15,694 nt of DNA from Lachnospiraceae bacterium (GTDB lineage Bacteria; Bacillota; Clostridia; Lachnospirales; Lachnospiraceae), in assembly GCA_900764225.1 (NCBI GenBank), contig CAAFNG010000140.1:1-15694 (forward strand). The letters are read 5' to 3'. Both the position numbers and the translations under genes were made by a program. Below the pieces are notes generated by a model. That model had not been told where the DNA came from, made no database searches, and saw only the letters and a list, made by a program, of their open reading frames with translations. Numbering within the stretch: the first letter of the stretch is position 1; the number at the start of each line of letters is the position of its first letter. Positions 1 to 5,891 of this stretch are shown one piece after another.

Positions 1-48
1 CGAGATTCCTCTACGTCTCGTGGGCTCGGAGATGTGTATAAGAGACAG
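1..48 (+). other. Untrimmed Illumina Nextera i7 adapter (not genomic)
   Basis: The first 48 bases read as the end of the P7 primer (CGAGAT, 1-6), an 8-base index TCCTCTAC (7-14; as I recall, the adapter-strand form of Nextera index N712), the Nextera read-2 linker GTCTCGTGGGCTCGG (15-29) and the 19-bp Tn5 mosaic end AGATGTGTATAAGAGACAG (30-48). This is library-preparation sequence, so the contig really begins near base 49 and nothing upstream of the first gene can be inferred. Confidence 0.98.
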
Positions 49-86
49 ATATTTTGCAGTGCATTGTTCCATTTTTTTGCAATTAA

Positions 87-95
87 TGGTATAAT
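87..95 (+). promoter_or_regulatory. Extended -10 promoter of the PRTase-like gene
   Basis: TG at 87-88, one base, then a perfect TATAAT at 90-95 make an extended -10 element. A recognisable -35 is lacking (TTCCAT at 67-72 is at the right distance but poor), which is typical of extended -10 promoters. Transcription would begin near 102 and give a leader of about 80 nt. That leader holds a small hairpin (GTCC 122-125, GGAC 130-133) and the ribosome site AGGAGG at 170-175. Confidence 0.6.
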
Positions 96-183
96 ATGCA
101 CATTAAAAAATATGTTTTTCAGTCCTTCAGGACACATCTTCTGAACAACCACACAAACATGTTAATGACAGGAGGTTTTTATT

Positions 184-831
184 ATGATGGATCAGGACAA
201 AATCATAAAAATTTATGCAAACAGTGACAGCCGTATCCAGTTGAAAATGATTCCGGGACATTTTGTAACTTCCCAGTCTCATATTACACATTATCTGGAT
301 CTTACTACTATGAAGTCCAGATGTTCTGAGGCTCAGAACATTGCTGCTGCTCTTGCTGCTAATTATGAAGCTTCCATTCCGGTAGATACTATTGTCTGCA
401 TGGACGGTCTGGAAGTTGTCGGTGCTTATCTTGCCGAAGAATTGACGAAAGCCGGCGTTCTTTCCATGAACGCACATCAGACTATTTATGTTATCACCCC
501 GGAATTCAACAGCACAGGACAGATGATCTTCCGTGATAATTATGAGCCCATGATAAACAATAAGAATATTCTCATCCTCAACGGCTCCATTACAACAGGT
601 TCCACCCTGAATCGTGCTATCGAGAGTGTTTTATATTATGGTGGTAAGATTCGCGGCGTTGCAGCGATCTACAGCTGCATAGACAGCGTAGCTTCCCTTC
701 CTGTTCATTCTATTTTCCAGTCCAGGGATATTCCAGATTATCACTCCTATCGCTCTGACAACTGTCCAATGTGTAAGAACCGTCAGAAAATCGATGCTAT
801 AGTCAGCAGTTACGGATATTCCATGCTGTAA
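184..831 (+). CDS. Phosphoribosyltransferase-like protein (orotate PRTase-related) with altered PRPP loop
   Basis: A 215-residue protein with the type I PRTase layout. A central hydrophobic strand and loop ILILNGSITTGST (residues 129-141) lies where the PRPP-binding motif belongs, followed by the usual helix and strand (GGKIRGVAAIYS). The C-terminal part has a CPMC pair (Cys194/Cys197) and a SYGYSML end, as in orotate-PRTase-like proteins of Clostridia. The two acidic residues that normally open the PRPP loop (DD or ED) are Asn133-Gly134 here, so ordinary PRPP/Mg catalysis is doubtful; a regulatory or altered-substrate role is possible. AGGAGG at 170-175 lies 8 nt before the ATG at 184; the second ATG (187) is also usable. 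The gene stands alone with its own promoter and terminator, and no pyrimidine genes are adjacent. The fold assignment is fairly safe, the substrate unknown. Confidence 0.8.
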   Translation: MMDQDKIIKIYANSDSRIQLKMIPGHFVTSQSHITHYLDLTTMKSRCSEAQNIAAALAANYEASIPVDTIVCMDGLEVVGAYLAEELTKAGVLSMNAHQTIYVITPEFNSTGQMIFRDNYEPMINNKNILILNGSITTGSTLNRAIESVLYYGGKIRGVAAIYSCIDSVASLPVHSIFQSRDIPDYHSYRSDNCPMCKNRQKIDAIVSSYGYSML

Positions 832-861
832 TTTTCGGAATAAAGTTTGGATTTTTTAATC

Positions 862-908
862 AAAAAGAGGAAGCCTTGTATTTTTATATACATTCACTTC
901 CTCTTTTT
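862..908. terminator. Bidirectional rho-independent terminator
   Basis: AAAAAGAGGAAG (862-873) pairs with CTTCCTCTTTTT (897-908), and the loop is extended by TGTAT (877-881) with ATACA (888-892). There is an A-run on the left and a T-run on the right, so it works for both converging genes, the PRTase-like gene ending at 831 and the nuclease gene ending at 923. Confidence 0.9.
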
Positions 909-922
909 CTTATTTCCTATTT

Positions 923-1234
923 TTACAGATGATATTCCTCATACATACGCTCACATGTGTTTCGATCCGTTACAACCTTTGAAATTTCATCACTTCGTCC
1001 GTCAAGGATAAGTCTGTTGATCAGAACACTTAATCTCTGTTCTCCCTGAAGTTTTCCCTGGGTTATTCCTTCGGCTCTTCCCTCGGCTCTTCCCTCGGCT
1101 CTTCCTTCCTCTCTTCCTTCCTCTCTTCCTTCCTCTCTTCCTTCCGCAAGCCCCTGCTCTCTGGCCTTCTCTTTTTCTTCGGCCAGAATTCTGGCTCTTC
1201 TTTCAGATTCCAGTTCCAGAACATGTCCGCCCAT
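923..1234 (-). CDS. Candidate internally initiated Rpn C-terminal fragment (RpnS-like antitoxin), 103 aa
   Basis: Within the nuclease gene and in the same frame, an ATG at 1234-1232 (Met239 of the long protein, MGGHVLELES) is preceded by AAAGGAG at 1252-1246, a near-perfect Shine-Dalgarno sequence with an 11-nt gap. Initiation here would yield 103 residues: a helix, the six REEG/RAEG repeats and the C-terminal domain, without the nuclease core. This matches the published RpnS products of E. coli rpn genes, which inhibit the full-length toxin. The long form uses a TTG start, so the short form could be made in excess. The 11-nt spacing is longer than ideal, and I see no convincing internal promoter. 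Existence of the product is inference. Confidence 0.45.
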   Translation of the reverse strand: MGGHVLELESERRARILAEEKEKAREQGLAEGREEGREEGREEGRAEGRAEGRAEGITQGKLQGEQRLSVLINRLILDGRSDEISKVVTDRNTCERMYEEYHL

Positions 1235-1948
1235 AATCTTACCAACTCCTTTCCTCACTGTTTCTTCATCCTTGAAAATATAATCAGATATCCTGATGAT
1301 CAGTTTTATCAGATCAACATACAGTTCCGATTTGCCTGTTTCCGTAATCTCTTCTTCCAGTTTAACGCGAATTGACTCAAATTCATTCAGCAACCCCTGA
1401 AAAAGTTCCGGATTTTCCTGTATCTCATGACTTTTCTTTTCATATCGCATGATATAAAACGGCAGTAACATTAAGAGATTTTTTTCGAATATATCATCTT
1501 TTGTATAATCTGCCAATTTTACAGTTGGTACTCTGTATAGATGTTTTTTTCCATCTGGAAAAATTATTTCTGTTTCCAGAAAATCCGGCGTATTTTTCGT
1601 ACTTCGCAGATAGAGGACACAGGAATACGGAAGCTTCAGCTGATATCGTCGTCCCTGTCTCTGTGCAGTCTCAATCGCTATCGCAAAATCATACTCAATC
1701 ATACGGATAGACATTGTCATATCATCTTTACTCTGACACTCGATATGATATATCTTATCCCCGATCAGCAATCGGGAATCTGTAATGATCTCACCATCTT
1801 TTTGCTGATACTCATTACGCAACTGCGTAATCTTTATATCTTCCGGATATGACGTATGAAATACCTCGTTAATTAATGGCACTACAAGAAACGTCATTTT
1901 TTCCAGCATCGTACGGAAAACATCATCAAAAATCGTATTGTCACTCAA
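923..1948 (-). CDS. Rpn-family PD-(D/E)XK nuclease/transposase-like protein with C-terminal tetrapeptide repeats
   Basis: A 341-residue protein of the Rpn / 'PD-(D/E)XK nuclease family transposase' group. The catalytic core is visible as Asp57 (ITDSRLL) followed by Glu70-x-Gln72 (YHIECQS), the E-x-Q form of the nuclease motif. A helical region follows, then six 4-residue repeats (REEG x3, RAEG x3, residues 271-294) and a short C-terminal domain (295-341). The start is a TTG at 1948-1946, chosen because AAGGAG (1960-1955) lies 6 nt upstream; the first in-frame ATG is inside the conserved N-terminus. Its extended -10 promoter is about 25 bp upstream. In E. coli, Rpn nucleases promote recombination and act as anti-phage toxins blocked by a separately translated C-terminal fragment; the same arrangement is possible here (see 923-1234). 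The gene stands alone, divergent from the DUF4317 operon. Family confident, defence role inferred. Confidence 0.85.
   Translation of the reverse strand: MSDNTIFDDVFRTMLEKMTFLVVPLINEVFHTSYPEDIKITQLRNEYQQKDGEIITDSRLLIGDKIYHIECQSKDDMTMSIRMIEYDFAIAIETAQRQGRRYQLKLPYSCVLYLRSTKNTPDFLETEIIFPDGKKHLYRVPTVKLADYTKDDIFEKNLLMLLPFYIMRYEKKSHEIQENPELFQGLLNEFESIRVKLEEEITETGKSELYVDLIKLIIRISDYIFKDEETVRKGVGKIMGGHVLELESERRARILAEEKEKAREQGLAEGREEGREEGREEGRAEGRAEGRAEGITQGKLQGEQRLSVLINRLILDGRSDEISKVVTDRNTCERMYEEYHL
1067..1138 (-). repeat. Six tandem 12-bp repeats encoding REEG/RAEG
   Basis: Six in-phase 12-bp units encode REEG three times and then RAEG three times. They are flanked by degenerate units (LAEG before; ITQG and KLQG after), giving a Gly every fourth residue. 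As 12 is a multiple of 3, gain or loss of units by slippage keeps the frame. The same unit length and position are reported in the dimerising helix of E. coli Rpn proteins. Confidence 0.9.
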
Positions 1949-1971
1949 TTAATACTCCTTCTGGTATTACA

Positions 1972-1980
1972 ATTATACCA
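1972..1980 (-). promoter_or_regulatory. Extended -10 promoter of the Rpn-family gene
   Basis: On the minus strand the sequence reads TGGTATAAT (1980-1972): an extended -10 with perfect TATAAT at 1977-1972. The -35 region (around 1995-2000, TTTCGA) is weak. Transcription would start near 1965, giving a very short leader before AAGGAG and the TTG start. The first gene of the window has the same TGGTATAAT element. Confidence 0.6.
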
Positions 1981-2275
1981 TTCAACACACATTTTCGAAA
2001 ACCCTGTATACAGTTTTTTATTATTTTTTTGGAAATCGCTTCAGACTTTGAAGCAGAATGAATGCCTGAAAAAGGCCAGATCTTATAAGATATTTTTATA
2101 TTATCATATTTTACATCTCTCATCCAGAAGTTTTCATCACCAGAATTCGACATTTTCATTTCTCATTACCATTCACAGGCAATATTCCACAAGGTATTTT
2201 TTGCAAACGAAGGTCACCTGCAGAATCTGCCACCGTCAGTTTCTTACAGATGCTTAGCAACAGTAAACCCTTATC
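1981..2275. other. AT-rich intergenic region between divergent genes, no gene seen
   Basis: About 300 bp lie between the two divergent promoters. I see a small hairpin, GCTTCA (2038-2043) with TGAAGC (2049-2054), without a T-run, and a perfect 12-bp palindrome ATCTTATAAGAT (2080-2091) that could be a protein-binding site. Short open frames here (for example 2048-2257 +) have no ribosome site and no recognisable composition. I cannot assign a function to this stretch. Confidence 0.5.
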
Positions 2276-2304
2276 TTGCCCACACCAAACACGTGTGCTA
2301 TAAT
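2276..2304 (+). promoter_or_regulatory. SigmaA-type promoter of the DUF4317-HAD operon
   Basis: TTGCCC (2276-2281), a 17-bp spacer and a perfect TATAAT (2299-2304), with TG at 2296-2297 making it also an extended -10. Transcription would start near 2311, giving a leader of about 38 nt with GAGG at 2335-2338 as the ribosome site for the ATG at 2349. Confidence 0.75.
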
Positions 2305-2348
2305 AATCCAAAAAACCGAAAAAAGTCAAAATCCGAGGTAAACCATAC

Positions 2349-3539
2349 ATGAACAAAAAAGAAATCGCAGAAATCAAAAAGCAGTTCACACCGGATCGTT
2401 GTTCCATCACGCGCATCTGTGGCTGTTATGTTGACGGTGAAAAAAACAAAAAGACAGAGCTCAGGGAAGCTTTCCTTTCTTTATCAGAAGAAGAAATGTT
2501 CAAATATTTTGATATCTTCCGCAAGACTCTCAGCGGTACCGTAGGCAAGAACCTTATCAACATGGAATTTCCTCTGGAGCAGGAAGCAGAAGGCGGTACT
2601 CAGAATTTTCTTATGAAACTCCGGGAGAGCAAGCTCACTGACGATGCGCTCACTGAAGCCTTCTATGATAAGATCATCGAAAACTACGACTACGGCGAAA
2701 ACTACTACATTATCCTTATTCACGCAGTTTATGATATCCCGGGAAAATCCTCTGACGGTGCGGAAATGTTCGATACTTCTGACGAGATCTACGATCACAT
2801 CCTCTGCAGTATCTGCCCGGTGAAGCTCTCTAAAGCAGGTCTTCATTATAATGCAGAAACCAATAATATCGAGGATAGAATCCGTGACTGGCTGGTGGAA
2901 ATGCCTGACTGGGGCTTCCTTTTCCCGCAGTTCAATGACCGCAGCACAGATATCCACGGACTGCTCTACTACACCAAAAATGCCGAAGAGCTCCGTTCTG
3001 TAATGATGGATGAAGTCTTTGGATGCACTACACCACTGTCAGCCGGAAGTCAGCGTGATTCTTTTAACGCCCTTGTGGAAGAAACTCTTGGTGATGACTG
3101 TGCTTACGATACAGTCCTTGAGATCCACGAAAAACTCAATGATCTTATCGAGTCCCAGAAAGATGAGCCCGAACCCGTTGTTCTTACAAAATCCGAGGTT
3201 AAGCGTCTTTTTGAAGAATGCGGTGTAGAAGATGAAAAGCTTGAAAATTTTGATGAACGGTATGAGCTGGCTGCCGGCGAAAAATCCGCCCTGGTGGCTT
3301 CCAACATCACCAATACAAAAAAATTCGAGATCAAGACTCCCGATGTTGTGATCCATGTAGCGCCGGACCGTGCTGACCTTGTGGAGACCCGCATCATTGA
3401 CGGCCGTAAATGCCTGGTCATTCCTATGGAAAGCGAGGTAGAGCTTAACGGTATCCGTGTCAGTGCACTGAACCCGACCACAGATAAAACCGATGAAGTA
3501 TCCTCTGAAAGTAACAGTGAAGAGGAAATTCCTTTCTAA
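2349..3539 (+). CDS. DUF4317 family protein with an SSB-like C-terminal tail
   Basis: A 396-residue soluble protein. Its N-terminus (MNKKEIAEIKKQF...DRCSITRICGCYVDGEKN) is the hallmark of the DUF4317 family, which is common in Clostridia and has no established function. The central part is mixed alpha/beta. Residues about 264-310 are acidic and helical, followed by a beta-rich region (about 320-374) and a disordered Ser/Glu-rich end. The last six residues are EEEIPF. Acidic tails ending in I/L-P-F are the partner-recruiting tip of bacterial single-stranded DNA-binding protein SSB, so this protein may mimic or compete with SSB; that is inference. It is first in an operon, 24 bp before the HAD phosphatase gene. 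The start at 2349 has a modest GAGG ribosome site 10 nt upstream and fits the family N-terminus. Confidence 0.85.
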   Translation: MNKKEIAEIKKQFTPDRCSITRICGCYVDGEKNKKTELREAFLSLSEEEMFKYFDIFRKTLSGTVGKNLINMEFPLEQEAEGGTQNFLMKLRESKLTDDALTEAFYDKIIENYDYGENYYIILIHAVYDIPGKSSDGAEMFDTSDEIYDHILCSICPVKLSKAGLHYNAETNNIEDRIRDWLVEMPDWGFLFPQFNDRSTDIHGLLYYTKNAEELRSVMMDEVFGCTTPLSAGSQRDSFNALVEETLGDDCAYDTVLEIHEKLNDLIESQKDEPEPVVLTKSEVKRLFEECGVEDEKLENFDERYELAAGEKSALVASNITNTKKFEIKTPDVVIHVAPDRADLVETRIIDGRKCLVIPMESEVELNGIRVSALNPTTDKTDEVSSESNSEEEIPF

Positions 3540-3563
3540 GTCACTCTAAAAAGGAGATAACAC

Positions 3564-4361
3564 ATGAACAATAAAAAAATCTTATTCTTTGACATAGATG
3601 GTACGCTTCTCACCCCGTATCCTTTCACAGTTCCGGAAAGCACAAAAGATGCCCTTAATAAAGCACACGAAAATGGTCATCTGCTCTTCGTCAACACAGG
3701 ACGGACCAAAGCAATGATGCCACCGGAAATCGCAGAGCTTCCTTTTGACGGCTATGTATATGGATGCGGAACTCACATTTACATGGATAATAAACTGCTT
3801 TTTTTCCGTACAGTCCCTAATCTTCTCTGTAAGGAGACTGTAGATCTTCTTCGTAAATGCAAGATCGAGGCAATGTTTGAATCCAATACTGCAATCCTGT
3901 ATGACGGAGCTTCCCCTGCCCAGTCCGACTTCGGTGCCAGAATGCGAAAAAAGATCCCTATGACAGACATCACGAAATTCAACCGTGAAGACGCATGCAC
4001 CTACTCTTTTGATAAGTTTCTTGTCAACATGCTTCCGGATTCCGATGTGGAAAAATTCCGCACCTTCTGTGATGATCACTATACACGCTTTGAGCACGAA
4101 GACGGAATCTGGGAAATAACACAGAAAAGTATCAGCAAAGCCACAGGCATGGATTTTCTGCTTGACCGGCTTTCTATCCCTCGTGAAAACAGCTACGCAT
4201 TCGGTGACAGCCCTAACGACCTTCCAATGCTGAAATCCGCCGGTACCAGTGTTGCCATGGGAAATTCCTACGGCGATATCGAAAAAGACTGCACCTGGCA
4301 GACAACTGCCGTTGATAAAGACGGTATTTATAATGCCCTGAAGCATCTGAAACTGATCTGA
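3564..4361 (+). CDS. Cof-type HAD-superfamily phosphatase (HAD-IIB)
   Basis: A 265-residue HAD hydrolase with all four motifs: motif I FFDIDGTLL (nucleophile Asp10, acid/base Asp12), motif II FVNTGR (Thr45), motif III Lys192 (SISKATG), and motif IV GDSPND (Asp215 and Asp219, Mg binding). The large insert between motifs II and III is the C2B cap of the Cof/YbiV group. These enzymes dephosphorylate small phosphorylated metabolites such as sugar phosphates or flavin and pyridoxal phosphates in the cytoplasm; the substrate cannot be read from sequence. AAGGAG (3551-3556) lies 7 nt before the ATG. It is second in an operon after the DUF4317 gene (24-bp gap) and is followed by a strong terminator at 4414. 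Confidence 0.92.
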   Translation: MNNKKILFFDIDGTLLTPYPFTVPESTKDALNKAHENGHLLFVNTGRTKAMMPPEIAELPFDGYVYGCGTHIYMDNKLLFFRTVPNLLCKETVDLLRKCKIEAMFESNTAILYDGASPAQSDFGARMRKKIPMTDITKFNREDACTYSFDKFLVNMLPDSDVEKFRTFCDDHYTRFEHEDGIWEITQKSISKATGMDFLLDRLSIPRENSYAFGDSPNDLPMLKSAGTSVAMGNSYGDIEKDCTWQTTAVDKDGIYNALKHLKLI

Positions 4362-4413
4362 TAACAGGAAATTGGAACACCAGCATCACTGATTCATCTG
4401 CTATAAAAAAACA

Positions 4414-4457
4414 AGCAGTGTACAGTATTAAAATCTACTGTACACTGCTCATTTTTT
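4414..4457. terminator. Strong bidirectional terminator with perfect 14-bp stem
   Basis: AGCAGTGTACAGTA (4414-4427) and TACTGTACACTGCT (4436-4449) are exact reverse complements around an 8-nt loop. They are followed by CATTTTTT on the + side and preceded by an A-run (4404-4410) that serves as the T-run for the minus strand. It separates the HAD gene from the convergent lipoprotein gene. Confidence 0.95.
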
Positions 4458-4476
4458 ATGTTCTTACTTTCACATA

Positions 4477-5679
4477 TTATTTCTCAGCTTCCGGTGTCTC
4501 AGTTACCTCTGTATCCTCTGCTGCTGGTGTCTCGGTTGCTTCTGCTGTGGCAGAATCAGTTGCTGTAGTATCCTCAGCCGCTGGTGTCTCTGTCACTTCC
4601 GCTTCCGGTGTCGGAGTTGGTGTCTGGATCGTAAAGCTGTGATTATCTGTGATCTTGATCTTCTTGATCAGCTTCTTCTCTTCCTTGATGTCTGCTTTCT
4701 TCTTCCAGCCATCTGTTGTATCGTTATAGTAGTCGTCCTTCTTAGTGTTTGTCAGGGACTCTTTCTTATTCTCTGTTGCAGTCTCATCATCTTTGGAATC
4801 AAGTCTTACCACATACCAGATGGAATCTGTCTTGATGATATCTTTGTTAACCTCTCCCTCTTCAAGCTTACGAAGAGCTGTACGCACATCATCCGGATAA
4901 GCGTCACCGTTCGTCGCACTGTCATCACCTTCCTCATAGGTCGGGCATGTGCCGGTCGTTGCTGTCATATTTTCATCAATTTCTTTACCGATCTCGCTGA
5001 AATCTGCTGTTGTATCCTCATTGAGCTTATCAAGAAATTTCTGGATATTCTCCTCGTTCTTCTTCGCATCATCATCTGTAACATTGTCACCGCTGACTCT
5101 TACGCTCGCATAGCTGAAAGCCATCTGCTGATATTCCTTCTCATCAAGCTTGATATCTGCTTTTGCCTCAATGGCATCCTTCATCTTGATATCATAAGTC
5201 TCAAGTTCAAGGAATTTCTTAACATCATCTTCACTTACCGCAAGCTCCGCGATCGTCTCATCTGTATTGGCTGCCATAAAGTTCTTCGCAGCTTCCTCGA
5301 TTGCCTTCTGCTCATCGTCTGTGATCTCTACATCATACTCAGACGCATGCTCCTTCTCCAGGCACATCTTCTCAACAGACTCAACCGTTGTTGTCACTGC
5401 ATTCTCGCCATAAGTCTCGTCAGACTCATCTTCCATCTTGGTATCCCAGATTGACATGGAATCACTGTTTCCGCCAAGATACATCTTATACATAGCCTCA
5501 GCCTGGGCCTGCTGCATACGTGCCGCAAGATTTACCACACCAAGAGATACTTCTTCTTTATTAACGGTTACTGCTGTTTTTGTACCGTCAAGCTTTTTGC
5601 TTCCGCAGCCAGTCATCATGCCTGCTGCTGTAACACAGACAAGAGCAGTAAGTGCGATTTTTTTTGCTGAATTTTTCAT
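4477..5679 (-). CDS. PrsA/SurA-like foldase lipoprotein (divergent parvulin-type)
   Basis: The N-terminus has a Lys-rich start, a hydrophobic stretch and a lipobox-like MTGC, so the mature protein would be anchored outside the membrane by Cys25. Residues to about 180 are helical, acidic and SurA/PrsA-like. Residues about 184-296 resemble a degenerate parvulin rotamase domain (ADFSEIGKEI; later LEEGEVNKDIIKTDSIWYVV), but I cannot confirm its active-site residues. The C-terminal 48 residues are a Thr/Pro/Glu tail with repeated TETPAAEDT, probably a cell-wall-spanning disordered stretch. I chose the ATG at 5679 (400 aa): GGAGG at 5689-5685 lies 5 nt upstream and overlaps an earlier in-frame ATG (5691) that has no ribosome site of its own. 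It follows mfd on the same strand but has its own promoter. Likely role: folding of secreted proteins. Confidence 0.75.
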   Translation of the reverse strand: MKNSAKKIALTALVCVTAAGMMTGCGSKKLDGTKTAVTVNKEEVSLGVVNLAARMQQAQAEAMYKMYLGGNSDSMSIWDTKMEDESDETYGENAVTTTVESVEKMCLEKEHASEYDVEITDDEQKAIEEAAKNFMAANTDETIAELAVSEDDVKKFLELETYDIKMKDAIEAKADIKLDEKEYQQMAFSYASVRVSGDNVTDDDAKKNEENIQKFLDKLNEDTTADFSEIGKEIDENMTATTGTCPTYEEGDDSATNGDAYPDDVRTALRKLEEGEVNKDIIKTDSIWYVVRLDSKDDETATENKKESLTNTKKDDYYNDTTDGWKKKADIKEEKKLIKKIKITDNHSFTIQTPTPTPEAEVTETPAAEDTTATDSATAEATETPAAEDTEVTETPEAEK

Positions 5680-5740
5680 TTCTTCCTCCATCTATCCCGT
5701 CCATAAAAACCTGTGTCCGGCATTTATTCCATAATATTTG

Positions 5741-5769
5741 ATTATAAACGCTTTCATCTTCAAGAGCAA
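5741..5769 (-). promoter_or_regulatory. SigmaA-type promoter of the foldase lipoprotein gene
   Basis: On the minus strand, TTGCTC (5769-5764), a 17-bp spacer and a perfect TATAAT (5746-5741). Transcription would start near 5735, about 55 nt before the start codon at 5679. Together with the terminator at 5824-5850 this separates the lipoprotein gene from mfd. Confidence 0.7.
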
Positions 5770-5802
5770 GGAATTTCATAAACATCCACGACATTTCACA
5801 AT

Positions 5803-5811
5803 TTATCCACA
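5803..5811 (+). promoter_or_regulatory. Consensus DnaA box
   Basis: TTATCCACA is an exact match to the bacterial DnaA box. Looser relatives lie nearby: TTTTCCACA (5835-5843, one mismatch) and, on the minus strand, TCATCCACG (5877-5869, two mismatches). The perfect site is about 34 bp upstream of the -35 of the lipoprotein promoter. One perfect 9-mer can arise by chance in 15 kb, so binding is unproven. Confidence 0.4.
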
Positions 5812-5823
5812 TCTATTTTGTCG

Positions 5824-5850
5824 AAAATCCTGTATTTTCCACAGGATTTT
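5824..5850 (-). terminator. Terminator downstream of mfd
   Basis: AAAATCCTGT (5824-5833) and ACAGGATTTT (5841-5850) form a perfect 10-bp stem around a 7-nt loop, about 40 bp after the mfd stop. The trailing T-run on the minus strand is short (TTTT, part of the stem), so termination may be only partial. Confidence 0.7.
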
Positions 5851-5891
5851 GTATTTTATACCGATCATCGTGGATGAATTCATACCATAAC

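Noticed and set aside
30..48. Tn5-type mosaic end as the border of a natural transposon
   Set aside because: It is joined to the Nextera linker, an index and P7 primer bases, so it comes from library tagmentation.
1063..1245. 60-codon alternative-frame product inside the nuclease gene
   Set aside because: Its TTG start abuts the AAAGGAG with no spacing, and it is a low-complexity readout of the 12-bp repeats in another frame. The in-frame ATG at 1234 is the better use of that ribosome site.
2048..2257. Small + strand gene in the 400-bp intergenic region
   Set aside because: No ribosome site, an unusual composition, and it overlaps the promoter region of the DUF4317 operon.
3582..4346. 254-codon minus-strand open frame
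   Set aside because: Antisense to the HAD phosphatase gene, which carries all four HAD motifs.
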